Assembly: GCA_903858115.1 (NCBI GenBank)
Contig: CAIOHR010000235.1
Span: 1-64,000 of the forward strand
Source of the DNA: an uncultured Pirellula sp.
GTDB lineage: Bacteria; Planctomycetota; Planctomycetia; Pirellulales; Pirellulaceae
Length of the DNA: 64,000 nt
Direction: 5' to 3'
Position 1 is the first letter of the stretch; each line of letters opens with the position of its first letter. Both the position numbers and the translations under genes were made by a program. Under the pieces are notes generated by a model. The model was not told where the DNA came from. It did no database searches and was given only the letters and a program-made list of their open reading frames with translations. Positions 9,455 through 19,274 of this stretch are shown here, in pieces.

Positions 9455-11731
9455 ATGAACACGTTACATCCTATAACTCATCCTAGAAGAATCCTGGTTC
9501 TTCTGCTAATGCTCAGCATCGCGGTGATAGCACTCGATCCCTCGATCGCCAGGTCGCAATCGGTATGTCTTCCCTCCCCGCGACTGCTTACTATCGTCCC
9601 CATGGGGGCCCAAGTTGGCACAAGTGTTGAAGTTAGCATCTCAGGAGAGAACCTCGATGAGGTGGAAGGGCTGATTTTTTCCGAATCACGCATTATCGCA
9701 AAGCCAGTTCTGGACGACAAACACGCAATTATTCCTAAGCGGTATCGAATCACAATTCCACCAGACATCGCGCCGGGAATTGTGGAAGCCTACGCTATAG
9801 CCCGTCTTGGTGTTTCTTCCAGCCGTGTGTTTTCCATCGGCACGATTCCCGAGTTCTTGCAAACGGCACCAAGTTCTTCGATAAAGGATGCGCACCCGCT
9901 AAAAATTGGGAGCACCACCAACGCGACAATGGTGGCGCGTGGAATGAACTACTATCGCTTCTCAGCCACTGCCGGTGAGAAATTTCGAATCCATTGCGCC
10001 AGCCGTGGTATCGATTCGAAACTCGACCCGGTTTTGATCTTCACCAACTCTAGTGGACGAGTGCTCGCCACCGACCGACTGGATAGCGGCATCGACTATC
10101 AAGTCGAGCACGATGGTGAGTACTTCATCCAAGTGCATGATTTAACTTTTCGAGGCGGCCCCGAATTCTTCTATCGACTAAGTCTACAGAAGGCGGCTGG
10201 CGAGACGGTCGGCCATGTAGCGGCCTCAACAAGACACGTTGGCCAGTACTCATGGCCTCCCTACGGATTCGACAGCACTCTCTCAAAATCTGAAGCAGAG
10301 CCTAACGATTCCAAACAGGCACAGAGAATTACTTTACCATGCCAATTAAGTGGCTCATTCTATCCCGCTGCCGATGTCGATTGCTATGAGTTTCAAGCGT
10401 CCAAAGGTCAGCAGTGGTGGATTGAAATCGCCTCCCATCGACTGGGAGTTGCTACTGGCCCTGCTGCTTTGGTGCAGCGAGCGGTTCAGAGCGATTCGGG
10501 AAAGAATTGGGAGGATGTTTTGGAACTGAAAGATATTGCATCACCAATGAAAGTCTCCAGTAATAGCTATGCATACGATGGTCCACCCGTCAACGGTGGC
10601 TCGACCGACTTGATCGGCAAACTGGATATTCCAACAGACGGCTTATACCGCTTGCAGTTGAACGACCTTTTCGGAGGAACACGCGACAATCCAAATAACA
10701 CGTATCAACTAATGATTCGACCTGCAACAGCCGACTTTGCACTTACAGGTTGGGTCAAACACATGGAATTGCGAAATGGCGATCGCAATGCGCTTTCGAA
10801 GCCACTAGCGCTAAGGCCTGGAACAACGATTGCAATGGAAATCGGGGCGTTTCGTCGCGATGATTTCCAGGAACCGATTCGACTCGAGGTTATCGGTTTA
10901 CCCGATGGCGTCATTGCTTCGACAATTGATATACCCGCAGGGCAGACATCGGGGACGGTACTTCTGACTGCAAAGGATCAAGCACCGAAGGGACTTGGCT
11001 TTATCAGCATCGTCGGCCATGCTTCGGTATCAGGAAGGACAGAAACGCGTAGATGCCAGATAGCCTCCATGGCTTGGCCTATCCGTGATCATTGGCAAGA
11101 GTTTCCGAGACCGAGGCTATCTCAGGTTGTTCCCGTATCGGTAACGAATAGTGAACTGAATACCATCTCGATTCGGTCGATGTCTGAACCATTGGACGAT
11201 TCTCGTTTTCGGGCGGTTGCGAAATCAACAGTGACCATCCCGCTGCAGCTAGAACGACGATGCGAATTTTCAGGCTCCGTCTTAACACTCCATACGCTCG
11301 GACATGGTTTTCAAAGTAATGCGCGTTTTGAAATACCGCTTCAGGAGAATCGGGCCGAGGCAAAGATTGATTTGGCAAAGTTGAACGTTGCGCCTGGAGT
11401 CTACACGCTCGCCTTTTACGGAGCTGCCGTGGCTAAGTATCGAGACTATCCTGGTGCACTAACTCGCGCAGAAGAAGTAAAGCAATCGATTGTCTCCAGA
11501 GTGGAACAACTCCAGCAACAAATAAAGAGTCTGAAGACTAGCGGACAGCAAACAAACGCTGCGTCGCTTGTTTCGATCGAACAAGAATTGAAAGCGGCCG
11601 AGTCGGCATTATCTGTGGCAGACAATGAGCTGAAGTTGGCCACAGCTCGCTCGCGGCCACAAGATATCGCGGATATTGTCGTTACCCGACCATTCACTCT
11701 AGAAGTATTGCCAGCCGAGGAAAAGAAATGA
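9455..11731 (+). CDS. Secreted protein with PPC (pre-peptidase C-terminal) domains
   Basis: The start chosen at 9455 gives a protein of 758 residues beginning MNTLHPITHPRR with a clear signal peptide ending near IARSQ; the frame is open 16 codons further upstream. An IPT/TIG-like beta domain (GAQVGTSVEVSISGENLDEVEGLIF) is followed by at least two PPC-type beta-sandwich domains (near 165-250 with ATDRLDSGIDYQVEHDGEYFIQVHD, and 280-430). Near the C-terminus there is a heptad-rich helical stretch (EELKAAESALSVADNELKLA-like) likely to be a coiled coil. It sits between the DUF1549 and DUF1501 genes and overlaps the latter by ATGA, so all three are probably made together. PPC domains are binding modules; no catalytic motif is seen. 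Confidence 0.8.
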   Translation: MNTLHPITHPRRILVLLLMLSIAVIALDPSIARSQSVCLPSPRLLTIVPMGAQVGTSVEVSISGENLDEVEGLIFSESRIIAKPVLDDKHAIIPKRYRITIPPDIAPGIVEAYAIARLGVSSSRVFSIGTIPEFLQTAPSSSIKDAHPLKIGSTTNATMVARGMNYYRFSATAGEKFRIHCASRGIDSKLDPVLIFTNSSGRVLATDRLDSGIDYQVEHDGEYFIQVHDLTFRGGPEFFYRLSLQKAAGETVGHVAASTRHVGQYSWPPYGFDSTLSKSEAEPNDSKQAQRITLPCQLSGSFYPAADVDCYEFQASKGQQWWIEIASHRLGVATGPAALVQRAVQSDSGKNWEDVLELKDIASPMKVSSNSYAYDGPPVNGGSTDLIGKLDIPTDGLYRLQLNDLFGGTRDNPNNTYQLMIRPATADFALTGWVKHMELRNGDRNALSKPLALRPGTTIAMEIGAFRRDDFQEPIRLEVIGLPDGVIASTIDIPAGQTSGTVLLTAKDQAPKGLGFISIVGHASVSGRTETRRCQIASMAWPIRDHWQEFPRPRLSQVVPVSVTNSELNTISIRSMSEPLDDSRFRAVAKSTVTIPLQLERRCEFSGSVLTLHTLGHGFQSNARFEIPLQENRAEAKIDLAKLNVAPGVYTLAFYGAAVAKYRDYPGALTRAEEVKQSIVSRVEQLQQQIKSLKTSGQQTNAASLVSIEQELKAAESALSVADNELKLATARSRPQDIADIVVTRPFTLEVLPAEEKK

Positions 11732-13173
11732 ACAAGAGAACTCTTCGTCATGCAACTACCCATAACGCTCCTTGTCCAGGTCCCATGATAACCTGTCCGC
11801 TGGAAAGGCGCTCGTTTCTGAAGTTTGGATTAGCGGGAGCAACGGGATTAACATTGCCTGGTCTTCTTCGATTGAGGGCGCTAGCAGGGGAGAATCTCAC
11901 GAGTCGCTCGGGCAAGTCGATCATCATGGTCTGGCAACCTGGCGGATGCTCCCACATCGATACCTACGACCCTAAACCTTTGGCAAGCAGTGAGTATCGC
12001 GGTCCATTTAACCAAATCGCAACGAAGTTGCCAGGCGTTCAATTCACTGAGTTGATTCCACGCCAAGCCGCGATCGCGGACAAATTGGTGGTGCTACGAT
12101 CCATGTATCAACACGCTCCTGGTCACCCCGCCGGTTCAATGCAGTTGCTGTCGGGCGATCCTGACACTCGTGACAAGCCTGCACCCAAATACCCTGACTG
12201 GATGTCCATTGCACATTATCTATTGAGCCAAAAACGTGGAGGCTCGCGAGCGCTACCAGGTTACATTGGTATCAATCCACCAACCGAATACAACGGCCCC
12301 GCTTACCTCGGGGATGCATATTCACCATTTAGTATTACGGGGGATCCTAGCGCACCCAATTTTGTGGTACCCAATCTCGGTTTGACGGATCAAGGTGAAG
12401 TCGGACGTATTCAGCGAAAGGTCAATTTGCGCCAAAAGCTAGACACGCTTGATCGCGCTTTTGACCGTAGCGGGGAACTCGGAGCATTGGATCAGTTCGA
12501 ATCTCAAGCGTTATCCTTGTTAACCAATCCTGAGACCAAGCGTGCATTTGACCTAACCCTCGAAGACGATGCAACTCGGGATCGATACGGTCGCAATAGT
12601 TGGGGACAGCAGCTATTGATGGCTCGCCGATTGGCAGAAGCCGGAGTGGATATCATCACCACTAGTCTCAATGGAAAACTATGTGGACGCGTCCATAATT
12701 GGGACGATCACGCCGTTAACCATAACGTCTTCGAGGCTCTTCAATTTCGAGCAGCGGCCTACGACCAAGCAGTGGCAGCGTTGATCGAAGATATCTACGA
12801 GCGTGGATTGGATGAACGAATTTTGGTCTGTGTAACTGGTGAGTTTGGTAGAACTCCAAAGATCTCTTATGAACCGAGCACCGGGGCGGGAGATGGGAGT
12901 GCACCGGCGGGGACCAAACAACCAGGCCGCGATCATTGGGTTCGCGGTTTTACTAACATCTGGTCAGGCGGTGGCATGCGAGTGGGGCAGGTGGTCGGAG
13001 CCACGGACAAGCGAGGCGAAGATTCCATCGAGCGTCGTTGTGGCCCCGGCGATTTTCTAGCGACCCTTTATCACCATCTTGGTATCGATTCCTCCAAGGT
13101 CTTAATACAAGATTTCAATGGTCGCCCCACACCTATCGTCGATCGAGGTAAACCGATACCTGAACTTATCTAA
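11728..13173 (+). CDS. DUF1501 protein, twin-arginine exported
   Basis: The 481-residue protein starts at the ATG of an ATGA overlap with the preceding gene. A twin-arginine signal (ERRSFLKFGLAG, about 26-37) leads into the DUF1501 fold, a relative of alkaline phosphatase/sulfatase domains, with WQPGGCSHIDTYDPKP near the N-terminus, PGHPAGSMQLLSGD, and TGEFGRTPKI plus GRDHW near the C-terminus. These are the conserved family blocks. DUF1501 genes almost always follow a DUF1549/DUF1553 gene in planctomycetes, as here. The function is unknown; a metal-dependent hydrolase or partner of the cytochrome-like protein is possible. Its 3' end overlaps the convergent methyltransferase gene by eight bases. 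Confidence 0.88.
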   Translation: MNKRTLRHATTHNAPCPGPMITCPLERRSFLKFGLAGATGLTLPGLLRLRALAGENLTSRSGKSIIMVWQPGGCSHIDTYDPKPLASSEYRGPFNQIATKLPGVQFTELIPRQAAIADKLVVLRSMYQHAPGHPAGSMQLLSGDPDTRDKPAPKYPDWMSIAHYLLSQKRGGSRALPGYIGINPPTEYNGPAYLGDAYSPFSITGDPSAPNFVVPNLGLTDQGEVGRIQRKVNLRQKLDTLDRAFDRSGELGALDQFESQALSLLTNPETKRAFDLTLEDDATRDRYGRNSWGQQLLMARRLAEAGVDIITTSLNGKLCGRVHNWDDHAVNHNVFEALQFRAAAYDQAVAALIEDIYERGLDERILVCVTGEFGRTPKISYEPSTGAGDGSAPAGTKQPGRDHWVRGFTNIWSGGGMRVGQVVGATDKRGEDSIERRCGPGDFLATLYHHLGIDSSKVLIQDFNGRPTPIVDRGKPIPELI

Positions 13174-13759
13174 ACCGAGGAAAGAACCGGCCGGTCACTT
13201 TCATGTAATCGATATACTCTTGCCCGAATCGATCAATAAGAGCTTGCTCCTCTTTGGGTGTTCGAATGGCTAGCATCCCAAGTACAGCAGCGCAGCAAAT
13301 GCCGATTAACCAATTCGCAGTGAGCAGTGTCACGGAAATCATCACCAAAGCAGTCGTGAAATAGAACGGGTGTCTCACCCATCGGTAAGGGCCCTGTGTG
13401 ACGAGCGTTGCATTCGCTCGTGTCACAACGGTATCTGTCAAGTTTCTTCCTAAGCTACTGAGAGTCCAGCACATCAGAAAGGAACTGAAGAGCCCCGAAA
13501 ATGCTCCAAACCACCGAATGGGGATCGGTATGGCAATCGTGGCCCATTGAACCGAGGCGGGGGAAACCAAATAGGTACCGGTGACACCAAACAGGAGGAG
13601 TCCTGTTGTTCGGAGGAGAAATGCAAACAAAAGCCCTTCATCTTTGCGAGAGATCTTTTCTCGCGATTGAGATGCCTTGAATCGATGATAGCCCGTGACC
13701 GCAATCGTTAAAACGATGACGACTCCCAATACACAGCGGAAGTAGTTCTCTGTTGCCAT
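13166..13759 (-). CDS. Isoprenylcysteine carboxyl methyltransferase-family membrane protein
   Basis: This 197-residue integral membrane protein has about five hydrophobic segments and the C-terminal signature of the ICMT/phospholipid-methyltransferase superfamily: TQGPYRWVRHPFYF near 120-133, then EEQALIDRFGQEYIDYMK near 170-188. The RHP and EE elements form the S-adenosylmethionine site. The substrate cannot be told from sequence: bacterial members methylate lipids or small thiols and often have no known target. It is convergent with, and overlaps, the DUF1501 gene, so it is a separate transcription unit. The 223 bases upstream to 13982 hold no other gene that I can recognise. Confidence 0.8.
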   Translation of the reverse strand: MATENYFRCVLGVVIVLTIAVTGYHRFKASQSREKISRKDEGLLFAFLLRTTGLLLFGVTGTYLVSPASVQWATIAIPIPIRWFGAFSGLFSSFLMCWTLSSLGRNLTDTVVTRANATLVTQGPYRWVRHPFYFTTALVMISVTLLTANWLIGICCAAVLGMLAIRTPKEEQALIDRFGQEYIDYMKVTGRFFPRFR

Positions 13760-13982
13760 AATGATTCGATAAACAAAGGACTGGTTGTATTACTGCAATG
13801 GCGAGTCTACCCAAGCCGCAATGTCGAGCCAGGAATGAAACGACAAGCATTTTGTGACTGTACTAAGTTAATATTCTCTTCCAGGGCGATACAATAGGCC
13901 AGCGCCACTTTGCTTTGGATATCATTTGCTTTGGAATCAACTTCTAGGTTATTTCATTCACCACCCTGAGAAACCGCACTCC

Positions 13983-15065
13983 ATGATGATCCCACCGACT
14001 TACACCTCACTTGTCGTCGCTACGCTGTTGCTCGCTTTCAGCACTTCGATCTCTGCAACCGAACCGACTGTGCAAATACCCAAACCCGATGGAAAAACGG
14101 CGGATATGACGAAGCCTGTTCAGGTCTTCCTCTTGCTAGGGCAGTCCAACATGGTTGGCCTTGGCAAGATTACCGGTGGCGAGGGGTCGCTCGAAAATGC
14201 GGTTAAGGCCAAGAATCTATATTCTTACCTTGTCGATGATGCGGGTGCTTGGATAGAGCGAAAGGATGTTCGCTTTGTGCGCTTCATGTCCGGCAAGGGG
14301 CCGCTCAACAATGAGTGGATGACTGTTCAGGGCGGGAAAATGGGGCCGGAATACGGGATTGGTCACCCTCTAGGAAATGCCGTCGATGCACCCGTCATCA
14401 TCCTCAAGTGCTGCATCGGAAACCGCAGTCTGGGATGGGATCTTCTGCCGCCGGGTAGTGAGCGGTATGTTTTCGACGGGAAAGTATATCCCGCCTACAA
14501 GGAACGGCCGGATTCCTGGGCGATGGACGCAACCAAAGGAAAAGCGACCGAGCCGCCACCATGGCTGGATAAAAAAGGCAAGCCCATAGAGTGGTATGCC
14601 GGCAAGCAATACGACGATGATACCGCAGATGCGAAGAAAGTCCTGGCTGACATCAGCACCTACTACCCAGGTGCAACAAAGTTCGAAGTCGCAGGCTTCT
14701 TTTTTTGGCAAGGCGAAAAGGACTGTGGCAACGCCGCGCATGCGAGCAAGTACGAAGAAAATCTCGTCCACTTCATCAAACAACTTCGCAAGGACTTCGC
14801 TTCGCCCAACGCAAAGTTCGTCCTGGCAACTTTGGGCGAGGCCACGAAGGGTAGCAGCGGCAATGGTGGGAAGGTACTCGAAGCTCAACTTGCGGTGGAC
14901 GGTACTACTGGCAAGTATCCTGAGTTCAAGGGCAATGTAGCCACGGTCTACTCCCACCCATTATCGAAAGGTGGCAGTGGAAACAGCCATTATAATGGCA
15001 ATGCGGAAACGTATATGCAGGTCGGCGAAGCCATGGGTCAAGCGATGGTGGAACTGCTCAAGTAA
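13983..15065 (+). CDS. Sialate O-acetylesterase-type carbohydrate esterase (SGNH)
   Basis: The enzyme should remove acetyl groups from carbohydrates outside the cell. From the start at 13983 (MMIPPTYTS) the product has 360 residues with a signal peptide ending near SISATE. The SGNH block I LLLGQSNMVG carries the nucleophile serine near residue 50. FFFWQGEKD near 238 is the conserved late block of the SASA/CE6 family. The middle part includes a DGKVYPAYKERPDSW insertion. The frame is open 19 codons further upstream, but those residues do not look like a signal. The nearest neighbours are unrelated genes, so it is probably monocistronic. The exact polysaccharide substrate is unknown. Confidence 0.82.
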   Translation: MMIPPTYTSLVVATLLLAFSTSISATEPTVQIPKPDGKTADMTKPVQVFLLLGQSNMVGLGKITGGEGSLENAVKAKNLYSYLVDDAGAWIERKDVRFVRFMSGKGPLNNEWMTVQGGKMGPEYGIGHPLGNAVDAPVIILKCCIGNRSLGWDLLPPGSERYVFDGKVYPAYKERPDSWAMDATKGKATEPPPWLDKKGKPIEWYAGKQYDDDTADAKKVLADISTYYPGATKFEVAGFFFWQGEKDCGNAAHASKYEENLVHFIKQLRKDFASPNAKFVLATLGEATKGSSGNGGKVLEAQLAVDGTTGKYPEFKGNVATVYSHPLSKGGSGNSHYNGNAETYMQVGEAMGQAMVELLK

Positions 15066-15291
15066 CTAGGCCGACCTACCTCAGCGTGAAAGAGTTCGAG
15101 ATCCTTCTCCCGTCATTCCGAACGATTGTTCAGTTTCTTTGTTTCCACATTCTTTTTCTATCCGATGCGTTTTGGCACTCTCCCTTTTGGACGATCTTTG
15201 AGTCTCGAGGCTTATCCTGGGTGACTGCATCGCCTATGCTTACAGGCAGGGAGTTTTTGGCGCGTCCTGCAAGCATACCGAGTGGCAAACT

Positions 15292-16512
15292 ATGAACCAT
15301 TTTTGGCAATTCGCAACGTCAAGCTCGATTCGCTTCGGCCGTGGAAGCTTGAATACCCTAGCAAGCGAAGTCGTCAACCGTAGATTGCAACGCCCTGTTA
15401 TCGTGATGGATTCGACGATCGAATCGCTGCCGCAAGTACAAAAAGCCATAACGAATGTTCGCAGCGTGGCGAAAGGGTGTTCTGTTTTCGCTGGTGGCGA
15501 GCCTGAACCTTCGCTCGAAGTAGCAGAATCTGCAATCGAAGTCGCACGCGTGAGCGATGCTGATTCCGTGATTGGTATCGGTGGTGGAAGCAATTTGGAT
15601 ATCGCAAAGATTGTTGCGGTCGTTTTGACGCACGGCGGGCGTGCTCGCGACTTCTTTGGATTTGGTAAAGTTCCAGGCCCGATAATGCCTCTCATCGCCA
15701 TTCCAACCACAGCAGGAACCGGAAGCGAAGTATCCCATTCCGCAGTGCTAACGGACACAATTGCACAAGTCAAAGTAAGTACCCTTAGTCCATTCCTTAG
15801 GCCAACATTGGCTTTGATCGACTCGAGCCTTACCGATTCTTGCCCTGCGAAAATCACCGCGCACAGTGGCATCGATGCACTCGTACATGCGATCGAAGCG
15901 TTGACCAATAGACCGAATGAGCAAATGCACATTGCTGCCGACAACGAAAACGAATCTACCGTTTACGAACCGCGAGCTTACGAAGGAAGCTATTCCTTCA
16001 CTTCGATGCTTGCTTTAGAAGCGATTCGAAATATCCAACGTTGTTTAGTACGCGCGGTAGAGACACCATCCGATCGCGATGCGAGAGACGGCATGGCATA
16101 CGCAGCCATGTTGGCAGGCATGGCTTTTTCCAATAGCGGCGTTGGCCTTGTTCATGCATTGGAGTATCCGATCGGTGCGCTTACTCACTGCAGTCACGGC
16201 GAGGGGAATGGACTGTTACTGCCATACGTCATGGAGTTCAATAAACCTATGTGCCATAGTTCGATGATCCGAATAGCCAGTATCCTCACGGGACAGCCAG
16301 AAGATGGCTGCAGTTGCGAAGATGCGATCGTGGCCATTCAGAAACTGCAAACTCAAATTGGTATTCGATCTAGATTGCGGGATTTAGGACTCAAGCGCGA
16401 GCAAATCGATCAGGTTGCGGAGAAAGCAATTCAGATTGAACGACTCATTCTGGTCACCGCGCGTCGACCAAATTTGGATGATTTGAAACAAATTCTTTCG
16501 AACGCTTGGTAA
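15292..16512 (+). CDS. Iron-containing alcohol dehydrogenase
   Basis: This is a 406-residue type III (iron-dependent) alcohol dehydrogenase that interconverts alcohols and aldehydes with NAD(P). It shows the nucleotide-binding VIGIGGGSNLDIAK (about 95-108), PTTAGTGSEVS, and metal ligands in SGIDALVHAIEAL and HALEYPIGALTHCSHGEGNG. The segment between the two metal blocks is somewhat longer than in short members, with ENESTVYEPRAYEGSYS near 220-237. ATG at 15292 follows 226 bases without a recognisable gene. No operon partner is evident; the next gene is on the other strand. The substrate is not predictable. Confidence 0.88.
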   Translation: MNHFWQFATSSSIRFGRGSLNTLASEVVNRRLQRPVIVMDSTIESLPQVQKAITNVRSVAKGCSVFAGGEPEPSLEVAESAIEVARVSDADSVIGIGGGSNLDIAKIVAVVLTHGGRARDFFGFGKVPGPIMPLIAIPTTAGTGSEVSHSAVLTDTIAQVKVSTLSPFLRPTLALIDSSLTDSCPAKITAHSGIDALVHAIEALTNRPNEQMHIAADNENESTVYEPRAYEGSYSFTSMLALEAIRNIQRCLVRAVETPSDRDARDGMAYAAMLAGMAFSNSGVGLVHALEYPIGALTHCSHGEGNGLLLPYVMEFNKPMCHSSMIRIASILTGQPEDGCSCEDAIVAIQKLQTQIGIRSRLRDLGLKREQIDQVAEKAIQIERLILVTARRPNLDDLKQILSNAW

Positions 16513-16535
16513 CAGCTCAGCCCCTGTTCAACGTG

Positions 16536-17153
16536 TCACCCCTCAAGAGTATGTAAATCGTCCAATGGAAGGGGTCCGTATGGTATCCGGTGCATGGACA
16601 AAAAGTTTGCTAACAACTGATAGCCATGCTCCGTCAATATAGACTCAGGATGAAATTGAACACCAACGACTGGGTGCTCCCCATGGACTAATGCCATGAT
16701 GGTCCCATCCGTTGTCCATGCAGTTGGATGCAAACAACCTGGAAGACTAGGACGATCCACAATCAACGAGTGATATCGACCCACCACAAAGGGATTCGGA
16801 ATTCCCTCAAAGAGTCCAGTCCCGTCATGTTCGATGCTGGATGATTTCCCGTGAATCGGCTGTGTAGCGCGGACGATCTTTCCACCATACGCTTGGCCGA
16901 TCGACTGATGACCAAGGCACACTCCTAATATGGGTGTCGAGCTACCGAGGCGACGAATCACTTCCATCGAACAGCCCGCATCGTCCGGCGACTTGGGGCC
17001 AGGGGAGATGACAATCGCTTGTGCACCTAAGCGTGAGATCGCATCTACAGTCATGGCATCGCTACGCACAACGATCGTTTGCTGCCCGAGTCTTTGTAGA
17101 TATCGATCCAGGTTGTAAACAAAACTATCGTAGTTATCGATCAACAGTATCAT
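16536..17153 (-). CDS. Anthranilate/aminodeoxychorismate synthase, glutamine amidotransferase subunit
   Basis: This 205-residue class I glutamine amidotransferase gives ammonia to chorismate in tryptophan or folate synthesis (TrpG/PabA). It starts MILLIDNYDSFVYNL, has the oxyanion region ISPGPKSP, the nucleophile Cys79 in GVCLGHQ, and the His-Glu pair in VGVQFHPES. The partner TrpE/PabB is not nearby, so the choice between the two roles is open; one protein often serves both. It follows the yjhG-type gene by 26 bases on the same strand and is probably cotranscribed with it, an unusual pairing. Another tryptophan gene, trpF, is at 28566, so the pathway is scattered. Confidence 0.9.
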   Translation of the reverse strand: MILLIDNYDSFVYNLDRYLQRLGQQTIVVRSDAMTVDAISRLGAQAIVISPGPKSPDDAGCSMEVIRRLGSSTPILGVCLGHQSIGQAYGGKIVRATQPIHGKSSSIEHDGTGLFEGIPNPFVVGRYHSLIVDRPSLPGCLHPTAWTTDGTIMALVHGEHPVVGVQFHPESILTEHGYQLLANFLSMHRIPYGPLPLDDLHTLEG

Positions 17154-17179
17154 GTTGGTATCGTGTCAGTTCTCGAAGA

Positions 17180-19165
17180 TCATGTGGATTCTCGAAGCGA
17201 CTTTTCGCCCGCTTCGAGAAGTTCAATAATGCGCTCGGTATCGTAAACGCAACCTCCCCACGTCCCGCCACTCGCGCGTTGCAATGCGGCCCACAACCGA
17301 GTGTCCGTCGGCAATCTAGGATCCGATTGAAGATCTGGATGCGGCTCCCGAAGCTCCAAGATTTTTGCACCTTCGTCCGGCAAAAACGTTCGACCGTCGC
17401 ATCCGACAAAGTTGACGCTCGCCTCCAATGTCTGCCTGTCGATTTCAAACTGAATCGTATCGCCATCTCGCAGCTTGCCGATGGGGCCACCCGCCAACGC
17501 TTCGGGCCCCGCATGACCGATACATGCACCTGTACTAACACCGGAGAACCGCGCGTCCGTAATCACAGCAACATGCTTGCCATACTCCAGATGCTTGAGC
17601 GCGCTCGTCAATTGATACGTTTCTTCCATGCCGGTTCCCATGGGTCCGCATCCAATCAATACTGCGATGTCACCTGCTTTCAAAGGATTTTCATGCTTTC
17701 CTTTGGCGGCCGCAACCGCTTCTTTTTCGCTAGTAAAAACACGTGCTGGACCTGTTTTGCGATAAACGCCGTCCTCGTCGATCACTGTCGGGTCAATGGC
17801 TGTCGATTTGATGACCGAGCCATCTGGACAGATATTGCCGATGGGGAAGCAAACGGTGCTCGTCAAACCCATCGCCTTGGCTTTGCTTGGTGGCAAGATC
17901 ACGTCGTCTGGATCGATTCCATCTTGGCGTATCAGCGATTCGCGGATGGCGGCACGACGATCGGATCCATGCCATTGATCCAAAATATCATGCCATGTCC
18001 GTCCGGTCACCGTCTTGGCATCGCATTTGGCGATTCCTAATTCTCGCAAATGCCACATCACTTCAGGCACACCACCCGCCATGAACAATCGAACCGTCGG
18101 ATGGTACTTGGGGCCGTTGGGCAATACATCGACAAAGCGACTTACTTTGCGATTGATCTCTTTCCAAAGTTCAATGCTGGGTCTTGGCAATCCAGCCGCA
18201 AACGCAACGGCAGGAACGTGCAATAGCAGATTGGTGGAACCTCCGCATGCAGCATGAACGGCGATGGCATTGTAGAACGAATCTTCGGTCAAGATATCTT
18301 TCAAACAAGCCTTGCGTTCGTGTTGATCCCACAACGCAGCGGCAGAGTGTTTTGCAATCTCGTACCATATCGGCTGACCGCTCGGTGCCAAAGCTGCGTG
18401 AGGAATCGTCATTCCCAATGCTTCGGCGACAACTTGGCTCGTGGCTGCTGTTCCTAAAAACTGACAGCCACCTCCGGGAGATCCGCAAGCTCGACATCCG
18501 GCTGTGGCCGCTTCTTCGAGTGACATCACGCCATGACTGTAACGCGCACCGATGGTTTGAACTTTCCCGAGATCCTCCGCATCCCTCGCTGGTAACGTCA
18601 CTCCGCCAGGAACTATGACACTCGGCAATTGAGACGCGCCTGCCAACGCGAGCATCATCGCGGGCAGACCTTTATCGCATGTCGCAACTCCCATGACACC
18701 GCGACGCGTAGGAAGCGATCGAATGAGACGACGAAAAACAATAGCGGCATCGTTTCGATACGGCAGGGAATCAAACATCCCTACCGTTCCTTGTGTTCTA
18801 CCATCGCAGGGGTCGCTGACAAAGCCTGCGAATGGAACTCCCCCTTTCGCGCTGATCCATTCTGCAGCGGCTCGCATTAATAAGCCGACTTCCCAATGGC
18901 CCGTGTGATATCCCAAGGCGATGGGGCTGCCATCCTCTGCCCGAATACCACCTTGCGTACTCAAGATAAGGAACTGTGGCCCCAACATCTTTTGGATATC
19001 CCAGCCCATCCCTGCGTTTTGAGTCCAACCAAACAAATCGCCGCTGGACCACTCGGTCAGCATTTCATGTGTGAGTGGCAGGGATCCTTTGGGGCCTTCG
19101 CCTTGTGTCTGAGTCGTGGATGAGCTGATGCCGAACCAATTGGATAAAGAAAAGGCGGATGCCAT
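17180..19165 (-). CDS. yjhG: YjhG/YagF-type sugar-acid dehydratase
   Basis: This is a 661-residue member of the IlvD/Edd dehydratase superfamily, long subtype, which removes water from aldonic acids such as D-xylonate to give 2-keto-3-deoxy acids. It follows E. coli YjhG almost block by block as I remember that protein: [15 protein letters not shown] (about 41-55), [70 protein letters not shown] and [15 protein letters not shown]. The conserved cysteines in DPCDG, TCDKG and the GGGC block are the expected iron-sulfur cluster ligands. Length equals the subtype. The partner aldolase or sugar dehydrogenase is not adjacent. The gene heads a two-gene unit with pabA/trpG. It is preceded by the terminator of the BBP7 gene, so its promoter should lie at about 19166-19190 or read through. 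Confidence 0.9.
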   Translation of the reverse strand: MASAFSLSNWFGISSSTTQTQGEGPKGSLPLTHEMLTEWSSGDLFGWTQNAGMGWDIQKMLGPQFLILSTQGGIRAEDGSPIALGYHTGHWEVGLLMRAAAEWISAKGGVPFAGFVSDPCDGRTQGTVGMFDSLPYRNDAAIVFRRLIRSLPTRRGVMGVATCDKGLPAMMLALAGASQLPSVIVPGGVTLPARDAEDLGKVQTIGARYSHGVMSLEEAATAGCRACGSPGGGCQFLGTAATSQVVAEALGMTIPHAALAPSGQPIWYEIAKHSAAALWDQHERKACLKDILTEDSFYNAIAVHAACGGSTNLLLHVPAVAFAAGLPRPSIELWKEINRKVSRFVDVLPNGPKYHPTVRLFMAGGVPEVMWHLRELGIAKCDAKTVTGRTWHDILDQWHGSDRRAAIRESLIRQDGIDPDDVILPPSKAKAMGLTSTVCFPIGNICPDGSVIKSTAIDPTVIDEDGVYRKTGPARVFTSEKEAVAAAKGKHENPLKAGDIAVLIGCGPMGTGMEETYQLTSALKHLEYGKHVAVITDARFSGVSTGACIGHAGPEALAGGPIGKLRDGDTIQFEIDRQTLEASVNFVGCDGRTFLPDEGAKILELREPHPDLQSDPRLPTDTRLWAALQRASGGTWGGCVYDTERIIELLEAGEKSLREST

Positions 19166-19190
19166 GTTTCAATCTCGTGATAGTAAATAG

Positions 19191-19225
19191 AAAAAACGAA
19201 GGCAGCTTGTTCGGCTGCCTTCGTT
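19191..19225 (-). terminator. Intrinsic terminator after the BBP7 gene
   Basis: A perfect 12-bp stem (AACGAAGGCAGC at 19195-19206 with its complement at 19214-19225) has a seven-base loop. Read on the minus strand it is followed by a run of six T (19191-19196, partly in the stem). It lies 50 bases beyond the stop codon of the gene at 19275 and immediately before the yjhG start. Confidence 0.85.
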
Positions 19226-19274
19226 CGATGACTTTTTGATTCTAGTCTCGTCGTACCGACGGATCTACACTGGT

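Noticed and set aside
15086-15295. 69-codon frame before the Fe-alcohol dehydrogenase
   Set aside because: It starts at GTG without a clear ribosome site and overlaps the next gene; composition gives no support.
17021-18040. Long plus-strand frame opposite the yjhG gene
   Set aside because: It is the antisense shadow of a strongly conserved dehydratase; no family motif is present.
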